DNA of 64,000 nucleotides from Ch67 sp041395845 (GTDB lineage Bacteria > Pseudomonadota > Gammaproteobacteria > Pseudomonadales > Ketobacteraceae), in NCBI GenBank assembly GCA_041395845.1, contig JAWKZS010000001.1:186001-250000 (forward strand), in the 5' to 3' direction. Below the pieces are notes generated by a model. The model searched no databases. It worked only from the letters and a program-made list of their open reading frames with translations, and was not told where the DNA came from. The translations under genes and the position numbers were made by a program. Numbering within the stretch: position 1 is the first letter of the stretch; each line of letters opens with the position of its first letter. This document shows positions 19,441-26,940 of this stretch, in pieces.

Positions 19441-19548
19441 GCAGGAGACGGGACATTGATTCCGGAACGTTTGCGGCCAGGGAAGGCCGCGAACGAGCCT
19501 ACAGGGATGTACTCGTGGCGGTTCCGGGATCAATGTCCTGTCTCCTGC
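19441..19548. repeat. Cruciform intergenic repeat, copy 1
   Basis: Outer arms 19441-19468 and 19521-19548 are complementary over 28 bases with two positions that become G-U pairs in RNA. The loop holds a ten-base hairpin (19469-19478 with 19485-19494, loop AGGGAA) and a second small hairpin around 19495-19514 whose apex is ACAGGGATGT (19501-19510). The second copy, between hisE and tatA, shares this architecture and apex. It occupies most of the hslU/DUF971 gap. Confidence 0.85.
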
Positions 19549-19583
19549 GCCACCCAAACCAGTTCAGGCGAAGCGCATTCAAC

Positions 19584-19955
19584 ATGACCCCAACCGAAAT
19601 CAAACTCCACACCGAATCCCGCCAGCTGGAACTCGCCTACCCCAACGGCGAATCCCACCGCCTCAGCTACGAATTCCTGCGCGTGCTGTCGCCTTCCGCC
19701 GAAGTCCGCGGCCACGGCAAACCCGTACTGCAGACCGGCAAGAAATTCGTCACCATCCGCGACATCCAGCCCGCCGGCAACTACGCCATCAAAATCACCT
19801 TCGACGACGGCCACGACTCCGGCCTGTATTCCTGGCAATACCTGTACGATCTCTGCCAGCACCAGGACCAATACTGGAACGATTACCTGCAGCAACTGCA
19901 ACAGGCCGGCGCCAAACGCGAGCCCTCGATGATCGGCAGCTGGAAGCCGCAATGA
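19584..19955 (+). CDS. DUF971 / gamma-butyrobetaine hydroxylase-like N-terminal domain protein
   Basis: Small single-domain protein of 123 residues (MTPTEIKLHTESRQLEL) with the family segments LEFL-like YEFLRVLSPSAEVRGHG and GNYAIKITFDDGHDSGLYSW. The family resembles the zinc-binding N-terminal domain of gamma-butyrobetaine hydroxylase; its role is not established. It follows hslVU as in Pseudomonas. The in-frame extension upstream overlaps the cruciform repeat and is rejected. Its stop codon abuts the stop of the convergent ABC1-kinase gene at TGATCA. Confidence 0.92.
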   Translation: MTPTEIKLHTESRQLELAYPNGESHRLSYEFLRVLSPSAEVRGHGKPVLQTGKKFVTIRDIQPAGNYAIKITFDDGHDSGLYSWQYLYDLCQHQDQYWNDYLQQLQQAGAKREPSMIGSWKPQ

Positions 19956-21197
19956 TCAGACGCTGACGCCGTAGGTTTTCAGCAACCCGCCAAACGTCAG
20001 CACCACCCGCGCCAGCGACACAAACGAATCCGGGATCTGCACTTTCAGATCCCGCATTTTGTTCAGCGTCAGCGCCAGCACATCCGTCGAACTGCCCTTG
20101 CGCACCGATTCCTTCAACACCAGCTCGGCCACCTCTTCGAACACCTGCTGGTCGCGGGCGACAAAACCCGCCTTGCGGAACAGCTCACCCAGCGGCTCGC
20201 TCACCTGAATCTTGCCGAACAACACATTTAGCAACACTGCGTAGTGGCGGGTTTCTTCCGGCGTCAGCATGCCGATGGCGCCATAATCCAGTATCGCCAC
20301 CCGGCCATCCGCCATCACCAGAAAATTACCCGGATGGGGATCGGCGTGGTACACACCAAACGCCGTAATCTGCTGCACATAACTGGACAGCATCTGGCGC
20401 AGCAGCACGGCGCCACGGGCGGGATCGGCGTTCACGTAATCCAGCAGCTTCACGCCGTCGATCCATTCACTCACCAGCACCCGGTCACTGCTCATGTCCT
20501 CGTACAGATGGGGCACATGGATCAGCGGCGGATGAGGCTGGTTTTCGAAGGCTTTCTGATTGGCTTCTTCGCGCAGGAAATCGAGCTCCTGCATCGTCAT
20601 CTCGACAATCTGGTCGATGACCTGCTTCAGATCGAAATGGGAAATCATCGGCGCCGCCACCGTCGCCAGCGCCCTGAACACCGCAGAATCCTGTTTGAAC
20701 AGCCGGCGCGCATGGGGCAGCTGCACCTTCACCGCCACCTGCTCACCGGTATTCAACACAGCCTTGTGCACCTGTGCCACCGACGCGGCAGCCACCGGTG
20801 CCTCGTCAAAGCGGGCAAACCGGGCGCGCCAGTCAGGCCCCCACTCTTGCCGCAATACGAATGCAATCTGATGAAACGCTACCGGCTTGGCATCGTCCTG
20901 CAGTTTCTGCAGCTCGGTCACATACTGCATGGGAAGAATATCGGTGCGGGAACTCAGAAACTGGCCAAACTTCACCCAGATGGCACCGTTGTCATGGAAC
21001 AGCTTGGCCAGCCGCACCGCACCCTTGTACTGGGTCTGCGCCAACAGGCGCGCCCGCTCGGGTGCACTGCAACCGGCACGCTGCTGGCGATAGTGACGGT
21101 AATCGCGCTCAATCTCCCACGCCACCCGGGTGGCGCCGGCGTAACGTTCGCCGCCCTCCAGCAAGGTACCAACGGTCCCCAGAATCTCCCCGATCAT
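19956..21197 (-). CDS. ABC1/AarF-family (UbiB-like) atypical kinase
   Basis: Member of the ADCK/UbiB protein-kinase-like family. The 413 residues include the KxGQ motif (WVKFGQFLSSRTDILP), the Ala-rich loop AAASVAQVHKA, the ATP-binding Lys segment QVAVKVQLP, and the catalytic/metal region YHADPHPGNFLV with ILDYGAIG. It lacks the two C-terminal transmembrane helices seen in the UbiB gene of this window, so it is a distinct paralogue. ATG at 21197 is preferred over an upstream TTG. It occupies the position held by polyhydroxyalkanoate genes in Pseudomonas (from memory). Substrate unknown; a role in quinone or lipid homeostasis is only inferred. Confidence 0.88.
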   Translation of the reverse strand: MIGEILGTVGTLLEGGERYAGATRVAWEIERDYRHYRQQRAGCSAPERARLLAQTQYKGAVRLAKLFHDNGAIWVKFGQFLSSRTDILPMQYVTELQKLQDDAKPVAFHQIAFVLRQEWGPDWRARFARFDEAPVAAASVAQVHKAVLNTGEQVAVKVQLPHARRLFKQDSAVFRALATVAAPMISHFDLKQVIDQIVEMTMQELDFLREEANQKAFENQPHPPLIHVPHLYEDMSSDRVLVSEWIDGVKLLDYVNADPARGAVLLRQMLSSYVQQITAFGVYHADPHPGNFLVMADGRVAILDYGAIGMLTPEETRHYAVLLNVLFGKIQVSEPLGELFRKAGFVARDQQVFEEVAELVLKESVRKGSSTDVLALTLNKMRDLKVQIPDSFVSLARVVLTFGGLLKTYGVSV

Positions 21198-21445
21198 ATC
21201 CACCCCAAACCGTGATCTTGCCCGGCCAAAAAAAGATTGTTGCCTGTCATTATGGTTATTCACGATCAATCACTGTCATGGACTATAAAGGGGCCGGTTC
21301 AATTGTCTGTTGCACAATTGTGAGCGCTTGGTAACGCTACGGCGAGCATAGCGCGAATGCGCCACCTACCACCACCGGACCGCCCGGGGCGCCTTGCCAT
21401 CGCCCCCCGAATCCGCGAAGATACCTGCCGCATTTGGAGGCCGCC

Positions 21446-22195
21446 ATGTCCGACGACAAGACCACCCATTTTGGCTACAAGACTGTTCCCGTTGGCGAAA
21501 AAGCCAGGAAAGTGGGACAGGTTTTCCACTCGGTCGCGCAGAAATACGATCTGATGAACGACCTGATGTCCATGGGCATCCACCGCCTGTGGAAACGCTA
21601 CACCATCGAGATGAGCGGTGCCCGTCCGGGCCAGACCATCCTCGACCTGGCAGGCGGTACCGGCGACCTCACCATGAAGTTTTCTCGCATCGTGGGCGAC
21701 AGCGGCAAGGTCATTCTGGCGGACATCAACTCCTCCATGCTCAACGTGGGCCGCGACAAGCTGCTGGACCACGGCTATGCCGGCAACATCGAGTACGTGC
21801 AGGCCAACGCCGAAGCCCTGCCCTTCGCCGACAACACCTTCGACTGCATTACCATTGCCTTCGGCCTGCGCAACGTGACCGACAAGCAGAAGGCCCTGGA
21901 ATCCATGACCCGGGTACTCAAGCCCGGCGGCCGCCTGCTGGTGCTGGAATTCTCCAAGCCGGTGAACAAGGGCCTGGAAAAGGTCTACGACCACTATTCT
22001 TTCAGCGTACTGCCGGTGATGGGCAAGCTGGTGGCCAATGATTCCGACAGTTATCAGTATCTGGCGGAATCCATCCGCATGCATCCGGATCAGAACACCC
22101 TCAAGCACATGATGCGCAAGGCCGGGCTGGATCGCGTGGACTACCACAACCTGACCGGCGGCATCGTCGCCCTGCACCGGGGCTTCAAATACTGA
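21446..22195 (+). CDS. ubiE: Ubiquinone/menaquinone biosynthesis C-methyltransferase UbiE
   Basis: SAM-dependent C-methylation in ubiquinone (and menaquinone) synthesis. The ATG at 21446 follows GGAGG and gives 249 residues. Family signatures are YDLMNDLMSMGIHRLWKR, the SAM motif LDLAGGTGDLT, ITIAFGLRNVTD and the C-terminal LTGGIVALHRGFKY. It is the first gene of the ubiE-ubiJ-ubiB operon; its stop overlaps the ubiJ start by one base (TGATG). Confidence 0.97.
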   Translation: MSDDKTTHFGYKTVPVGEKARKVGQVFHSVAQKYDLMNDLMSMGIHRLWKRYTIEMSGARPGQTILDLAGGTGDLTMKFSRIVGDSGKVILADINSSMLNVGRDKLLDHGYAGNIEYVQANAEALPFADNTFDCITIAFGLRNVTDKQKALESMTRVLKPGGRLLVLEFSKPVNKGLEKVYDHYSFSVLPVMGKLVANDSDSYQYLAESIRMHPDQNTLKHMMRKAGLDRVDYHNLTGGIVALHRGFKY

Positions 22196-22857
22196 TGGAC
22201 GAGCATCGCCAGTCCCTGATTCCCACCCTGCTCACCGAACAGCTGGAACGGGTGGCCAATCGTGCCCTGGACTACGCCCCGCTCACCCGCCTGCAGCTGC
22301 GCAAGCTGCAGGGCAAGTCCCTGGGCATCGAGCTGCAGCGTCCGCACTTTCCCCTGCTGGTCAGCGTCACCCGCAAGGGTCTGCTGTTCCAGAGTCATTG
22401 GGAAGGCGGCGCCGACGTGACCCTGCGGGGGCCGGCCATTGCCCTGCTGCGCCAGCTGCGCAGTGACGACAACACCCCCGGCAGCCTGATGCGGGCCGGT
22501 ATCGAGCTGGACGGCGATCAGCAACTGGCCCAGCAGTTCGTGAAGATTCTGAAAGATCTGGATATCGATCTGGAAACCGCCCTGGGTGACCTGATCGGCG
22601 ATGTCGCCGCCCACCAGATCAGTGAAATGGCCCGCTCCGGCCTGGACTGGCTCGGTCGTGCCGGCAAAGCCCTCCTGCAGCAATCCCGTCATTTTCTGGC
22701 CGAAGAGCGCAAGGTGGTAATCACCCCAAGCCAGTTCAGCCGCTTCCGTGACGATGTAGAAGAACTGCGGGAAGACACCGACCGCCTGGAAGCCCGCCTG
22801 CATCTGCTGCGCGCACGCCTCGCCCCCGCTTCAACCCAGGATGACGTACAGCCTTGA
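22195..22857 (+). CDS. ubiJ: Ubiquinone biosynthesis accessory factor UbiJ (SCP2 domain)
   Basis: Lipid-binding SCP2-domain protein that, with UbiK, scaffolds the cytoplasmic Ubi hydroxylation/methylation complex. 220 residues: an SCP2 domain (about 15-130) and a C-terminal helical, charged segment (about 165-215) predicted to form a coiled coil. Identification rests on the SCP2-like fold pattern and its invariant position between ubiE and ubiB. Overlaps both neighbours (TGATG at the start, TTGA at the end). Confidence 0.92.
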   Translation: MDEHRQSLIPTLLTEQLERVANRALDYAPLTRLQLRKLQGKSLGIELQRPHFPLLVSVTRKGLLFQSHWEGGADVTLRGPAIALLRQLRSDDNTPGSLMRAGIELDGDQQLAQQFVKILKDLDIDLETALGDLIGDVAAHQISEMARSGLDWLGRAGKALLQQSRHFLAEERKVVITPSQFSRFRDDVEELREDTDRLEARLHLLRARLAPASTQDDVQP

Positions 22858-24509
22858 AACGACTCGCCCGCCTGCTCACCATCTGGTCCGTCTTTGCCCG
22901 CTACCGGCTCGACCAACTGCTGCCCAGCCACCCGGCCACCGGCGTCCTCAAGCTGATCATCCGCCTGCACCCGGCCGCCTGGGGCGCCTCCACCGCTGAA
23001 CACCCCTGGGCCCGCCTGCGCATGGCAATGGAACAGCTGGGGCCAGTGTTCATCAAATTTGGCCAGCTGCTGTCCACCCGCCATGACCTGCTGCCGCTGG
23101 AAGCCATCGAAGACCTGTCCCGCCTGCAGGATCAGGTGCCGCCATTCGACGAGGCGGCGGCCATTGCCATTATCGAGCAGGAATTGAAGCAGCCGGTAAG
23201 CGAACTGTTCGGCAGTCTGGAGCGCAAGCCACTGGCGTCCGCCTCCGTAGCCCAGGTCCATGCCGGCACCCTGAAGGACGGCCGCGAAATCGTGGTGAAA
23301 GTCATTCGGCCCGGTCTGGAAAAGATCGTCGAACAGGACCTGCAACTGCTGCTCACCGGCGCCCGCTGGCTGGAACGGGTGGCCCCGGAAACCAAGCGCT
23401 TTCACCCGGCCCAGGTGGTCACCGACTACCGTCACATCCTGCTGGGGGAACTGGACCTGGGGGCCGAAGCCGCCAACGCTGCCCAGTTCCGGCGCAATTT
23501 CGAAGATTCCCCGCTGCTGTACGTGCCCGAGATCCACTGGCAGCTGAGCACCACCAAGGTGATGACCATGGAGCGGGTCTACGGCGTGCCGGTGTCCGAT
23601 ACTGCCGCCATGAAGGCCGCCGGGGTGGACCTGGCCCAGCTGTCGGAAATCGGCGTCGAGATCTTCTTCACCCAGGTGTTCCGCGACAACTTCTTCCATG
23701 CCGACATGCACCCCGGTAACGTGATGGTGTCGCTGAAGGACCCGGCCAATCCCCAGTACCTGTCCCTTGACTGCGCCATTGCCGGCACCCTGTCCAAGTC
23801 CGAGCGCTTCCTGCTGGCACGCCAGCTGATGGCCCTGCTGGACAAGGATTACGAACAGATTGCCCTGCTGATGATTGAAGCCGGCTGGGTACCGCCGACC
23901 ATTCGCGTGCAGGACTTCCAGAATGCGCTGCGCACGGTACTGGAGCCGGTGCTGGAACGGCCCCTGCACGAAATCGAGTTCGGCCCGATCCTGATCCGCC
24001 TGTTCCAGACCGCCCGCCGCTTCGAAATGCAGGCCCTGCCCCAGTTCGTGCTGCTGGAAAAGACCCTGATCCACGTGGAAGGCCTCGGCCGCCAGCTGTA
24101 CCCGGAACTGGATATCTGGGCAATCGGCCGCCCCCTGCTGGAAAACTGGATTCGCGACCAGATTGGCCCGTCTTCGATCATGCAGACCATCAAGCGCAAT
24201 GGGCCAGCACTGGCAGAACAGCTGCCACAGCTGCCAAAACTCGCCTGGGATGCCCTGACCGAATTGAAAAAGCTCAGCGAAAACCAGCACTTGCTGCTGG
24301 AAAAGGTGGAACGGCGCCACCTGCAGCAACTGCGCCGCGACCGCCTGTTTTCCCTGCTGGGGATGGCGGGCGTGGCGCTGGGCCTGACCTGGGGCCTGAA
24401 CCCGGGCTGGGAACCGGAGTGGTCAACAATTCCACTGGGCGCCTGGCTGATCGGTGGCGCCGGTCTCGGCCTGCTGTTGCAACGGCTACGGCCAATGCGT
24501 GATGATTAA
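22854..24509 (+). CDS. ubiB: Ubiquinone biosynthesis regulatory kinase-like protein UbiB
   Basis: Membrane-anchored ABC1-family ATPase needed for ubiquinone synthesis. 551 residues (E. coli 546). Visible are KxGQ (FIKFGQLLSTRHDLLP), LASASVAQVHAG, KVIRPG, NFFHADMHPGNVMV and LDCAIAG at the DFG position, and two C-terminal transmembrane helices (about 500-545). The start is a TTG overlapping the ubiJ stop (TTGA), so translation is presumably coupled. The N-terminal start choice is less certain than the identity. Confidence 0.96.
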   Translation: MKRLARLLTIWSVFARYRLDQLLPSHPATGVLKLIIRLHPAAWGASTAEHPWARLRMAMEQLGPVFIKFGQLLSTRHDLLPLEAIEDLSRLQDQVPPFDEAAAIAIIEQELKQPVSELFGSLERKPLASASVAQVHAGTLKDGREIVVKVIRPGLEKIVEQDLQLLLTGARWLERVAPETKRFHPAQVVTDYRHILLGELDLGAEAANAAQFRRNFEDSPLLYVPEIHWQLSTTKVMTMERVYGVPVSDTAAMKAAGVDLAQLSEIGVEIFFTQVFRDNFFHADMHPGNVMVSLKDPANPQYLSLDCAIAGTLSKSERFLLARQLMALLDKDYEQIALLMIEAGWVPPTIRVQDFQNALRTVLEPVLERPLHEIEFGPILIRLFQTARRFEMQALPQFVLLEKTLIHVEGLGRQLYPELDIWAIGRPLLENWIRDQIGPSSIMQTIKRNGPALAEQLPQLPKLAWDALTELKKLSENQHLLLEKVERRHLQQLRRDRLFSLLGMAGVALGLTWGLNPGWEPEWSTIPLGAWLIGGAGLGLLLQRLRPMRDD

Positions 24510-24556
24510 ATGCACGACCCGTACTTGAAGATGGTCTTTCTGTCACAATCCGGCCC

Positions 24557-24562
24557 TATAAT
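24557..24562 (+). promoter_or_regulatory. -10 element placing transcription start at the hisE ATG
   Basis: A perfect TATAAT ends seven bases before the hisE start codon, so transcription would begin at or within a base of the ATG. There is no Shine-Dalgarno sequence upstream. The -35 region is weak. This suggests a leaderless hisE message, or an unrelated chance match. Confidence 0.4.
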
Positions 24563-24568
24563 GCTCAC

Positions 24569-24901
24569 ATGAATGACATATTAGCTTCACTCGACAACGT
24601 TCTTGAACAGCGCAAGCAGGCCGCTGCGGATTCGTCCTATGTGGCGGGCCTCTATCACAAGGGCCTGAACAAGATCCTGGAAAAGGTCGGCGAGGAATCC
24701 GTCGAGATGATCATCGCCGCCAAGGACGCGGAGCGCAGTGGCGACATGAGCGATGTCATCTACGAAACCGCCGATGTGTGGTTTCACAGCCTGGTTGCAT
24801 TGCACAAGCTGGGTTTGTCGTCGGACGATATTTTGAAAGAGCTGGCACGGCGGTTTGATCTGTCCGGGCTGGTGGAAAAGGCGAATCGGGAAAAAACGTA
24901 A
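24569..24901 (+). CDS. hisE: Phosphoribosyl-ATP pyrophosphatase
   Basis: Second step of histidine biosynthesis (PR-ATP to PR-AMP). 110 residues with the all-alpha MazG-like metal-binding core: YVAGLYHKGLNKILEKVGEE, SVEMIIAAKD and DVIYETADVWFHSLVAL, in which Glu/Glu and Glu/Asp pairs bind magnesium. It stands alone: hisI, normally directly upstream in related genomes, is absent here. tatABC follows beyond a cruciform repeat. Confidence 0.96.
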   Translation: MNDILASLDNVLEQRKQAAADSSYVAGLYHKGLNKILEKVGEESVEMIIAAKDAERSGDMSDVIYETADVWFHSLVALHKLGLSSDDILKELARRFDLSGLVEKANREKT

Positions 24902-24924
24902 GGGTAGTGTTTCGCATGCATCCC

Positions 24925-25036
24925 GATTCAGGATCAGGTGACTCACTTCTGGACACGCCATGAACCCATCCATGGGGGCTGCACAGCGACATCCCTGTCG
25001 CTGAGCGTCCAGAAGTGAGTCACCTGATCCTGAATC
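24925..25036. repeat. Cruciform intergenic repeat, copy 2
   Basis: Outer arms 24925-24954 and 25007-25036 are perfectly complementary over 30 bases. The 52-base loop contains a CCATG/CATGG-type hairpin around 24958-24976 and an eight-base hairpin (CAGCGACA/TGTCGCTG, 24984-25003 region) whose apex read on the minus strand is ACAGGGATGT, identical to the apex of copy 1. Arm sequences are unrelated to those of copy 1. It fills the hisE/tatA gap. Confidence 0.88.
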
Positions 25037-25096
25037 TAGCGCACTGCCAATCTTTTCGCCTCACACACTGAATTCACGTTTTGAAGGAGTAGAAAA

Positions 25097-25324
25097 ATGG
25101 GTATCAGCATCTGGCAACTTCTGATCATTCTCGTCATCGTTCTGCTGCTGTTCGGCACCAAGCGCCTGCGTAATCTGGGCGGCGATCTGGGTGGCGCCAT
25201 CAAGGGCTTCAAGAAAGCCATGAGCGATGAAGAAAAAGCAGCCGCCGAAGAAAAAGCCAAGGTTGAACAGAAATCCGAAAACGTCATCGACGTGACACCG
25301 GAAAAGAAAAAGGATCAGGCCTGA
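25097..25324 (+). CDS. tatA: Twin-arginine translocase subunit TatA
   Basis: Pore-forming subunit of the Tat export system for folded proteins. 75 residues: N-terminal transmembrane helix (about 3-20, ISIWQLLIILVIVLLLFG), the FGTKRLR hinge motif, an amphipathic helix (GGDLGGAIKGFKKAM) and a charged tail. GAAGGAG lies upstream of the ATG. First gene of tatABC. Confidence 0.96.
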   Translation: MGISIWQLLIILVIVLLLFGTKRLRNLGGDLGGAIKGFKKAMSDEEKAAAEEKAKVEQKSENVIDVTPEKKKDQA

Positions 25325-25336
25325 GTCTGACGCCTT

Positions 25337-25780
25337 ATGTTTGATATCGGCTTTTTCGAACTGGTAGTCGTCGCCATCGTTGCGCTGGTGGTGCTGGGCC
25401 CGGAACGCCTGCCCCATGCCGTGCGCATGGCCGGCGCCTTCATGGGCAAGGCCCGCCGCATGATGATGAGCGTACGCGATGAATTCGAGCGCGAGGTCCA
25501 GCTGGCCGAGATGCAGCAGCGCATCAAGGAACAACTGGAAAAGGCTGGTATCGAAGATGCCCGCAAGGCGCTGGAAGAAACCCGGCAAACCATCGAGGAC
25601 AGCCATAAAATCCTGTCCCAGGACGTGATGGCCGACAGCAAGCCCGCGACCACCAGCACCACTGACGATCCCGACACCCGCCACAGCGAACCCACGCCGG
25701 AAAATGCCGCACCTGCCGCACCGGTACCGGTGGACCCTGTGCCGGCTGACCCCCAACCCGAACCCAGCAAGCGGCCATGA
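25337..25780 (+). CDS. tatB: Twin-arginine translocase subunit TatB
   Basis: Tat substrate-receptor component working with TatC. 147 residues: transmembrane helix with MFDIGFFELVVVAIVALVVLG, the LGPERLP hinge, a long amphipathic/coiled-coil segment (about 25-95), and a Pro/Ala-rich tail. It lies 12 bases after tatA and overlaps tatC by four bases (ATGA). Confidence 0.96.
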   Translation: MFDIGFFELVVVAIVALVVLGPERLPHAVRMAGAFMGKARRMMMSVRDEFEREVQLAEMQQRIKEQLEKAGIEDARKALEETRQTIEDSHKILSQDVMADSKPATTSTTDDPDTRHSEPTPENAAPAAPVPVDPVPADPQPEPSKRP

Positions 25781-26550
25781 ACCAACGCAACACGCCGGAC
25801 GATCCTACTACCCACATGCCACTGATCGCACATCTGGTCGAGTTGCGTTCCCGCGTCATGCGTGCGCTGGCAGCCATGCTGGTGGTGTTCTGCGGCCTGG
25901 TGTATTTCGCCAACGATATTTACGAGATCGTATCCAAGCCCATTCGTGATCAGTTGCCGGAAGGCACGACGATGATTGCGACCGACATCACCGCCACCTT
26001 CTTTGCGCCGATCAAGCTGACACTGGTGGTGGCGTTTTTCCTGGCGATGCCGGTGGTACTGCATCAAGCATGGAAATTCGTCTCGCCGGGCCTGTATGCC
26101 CACGAAAAGAAATTCGCCATTCCGCTGCTGATCATCAGCGTACTGCTGTTTTACAGCGGCATTGCCTTTGCGCATTTCGTGATTTTTCCGGTGATCATGC
26201 AGTTCTTCACCATGACCGGGCCGGAAAGCGTTACCGTGACGCCGGATATTTCCAGCTACCTGGCCATTGCGCTCAAACTGTTCTTTGCCTTCGGGCTGGC
26301 GTTTGAGATTCCAGTGTTCACCATGCTGCTGATCTGGTCGGGCGTGAGTACGGTAAAAGACCTCAGCGAAAAACGTCCCTATGTCATCGTCGGCTGCTTT
26401 ATTTTCGGCATGCTGCTGACACCGCCGGATCCGTTCTCGCAATCCATGCTGGCAATTCCCATGTGTCTGCTGTTCGAACTCGGCCTGCTGATGGGACGCA
26501 TGATTGGCACACGGCAGAAGCCGGATGAAGAACCTGCTGCCAGCGAATAA
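25777..26550 (+). CDS. tatC: Twin-arginine translocase subunit TatC
   Basis: Polytopic receptor for twin-arginine signal peptides. 257 residues with six transmembrane helices and the conserved segments MPLIAHLVELRSR, FLAMPVVLHQAWKFVSPGLY, HEKKF, FGLAFEIPVF and LLTPPDPFSQ. The end overlaps a small metal-cluster ORF in another frame by 26 bases. Confidence 0.97.
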   Translation: MNQRNTPDDPTTHMPLIAHLVELRSRVMRALAAMLVVFCGLVYFANDIYEIVSKPIRDQLPEGTTMIATDITATFFAPIKLTLVVAFFLAMPVVLHQAWKFVSPGLYAHEKKFAIPLLIISVLLFYSGIAFAHFVIFPVIMQFFTMTGPESVTVTPDISSYLAIALKLFFAFGLAFEIPVFTMLLIWSGVSTVKDLSEKRPYVIVGCFIFGMLLTPPDPFSQSMLAIPMCLLFELGLLMGRMIGTRQKPDEEPAASE

Positions 26551-26833
26551 GCATCGCCACTCCATCGTACTGGCCGGGATTATCCTGGCCGTTCTGCTCG
26601 TGCTGGCGCAGACGGTTGCGCTCGCCCACGATGCCATTCACTTTGCCCACGATGAAACCGAGCTGTGTGACACGCTGTCGTGGCATGGCAAAGCGCAGGG
26701 CATGCCTGCGACGGTCATTCTCAAGCAGGCGGTTCCGCCATTGCTCGTACCGGGCTGCTCGCGCCCACCCCTGGCAGCACCTGCCGCTGTCTATCCGGAT
26801 TACCATTCCCGCGCCCCTCCGACGCACGTCTGA
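26525..26833 (+). CDS. Small His-containing membrane or exported protein of unknown function
   Basis: About 102 residues, starting inside tatC at 26525 (MKNLLPANKHRHS). One hydrophobic segment (about 14-34, SIVLAGIILAVLLVLAQTVA) is followed by LAHDAIHFAHDETELC, a cluster of His, Asp, Glu and Cys that could bind metal, then a Pro/Ala-rich tail. No family was recognised. It lies directly upstream of an outer-membrane barrel and a ZnuA/permease pair, which suggests a role in metal handling. The overlap with tatC implies coupling to the tat transcript. Confidence 0.6.
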   Translation: MKNLLPANKHRHSIVLAGIILAVLLVLAQTVALAHDAIHFAHDETELCDTLSWHGKAQGMPATVILKQAVPPLLVPGCSRPPLAAPAAVYPDYHSRAPPTHV

Positions 26834-26940
26834 CATTTCATCCATTCCGCTTTTTCCTGTAATGCGCTCCGGCCATGACGCCTGAATCCGTCATGCCTGT
26901 GCTGGCGCGCGTACGCATTTTACGATTGGAGTTTTTGATC

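Noticed and set aside
21316..21328. AATTGTGAGCGCT, identical to one half of an ideal lac operator
   Set aside because: Only one half-site is present, and no LacI-type gene or sugar operon is nearby; likely chance, apart from a nearby CAATTG repeat.
22689..24329. 546-codon minus-strand open frame across ubiB
   Set aside because: Antisense to ubiB, with Gln/Gly-rich low-complexity composition and no recognisable domain.
26834..26940. Zur-type operator before the metal-uptake barrel gene
   Set aside because: Looked for a GTTATA-type palindrome and saw none; regulation may come from the tat transcript or an unrecognised site.
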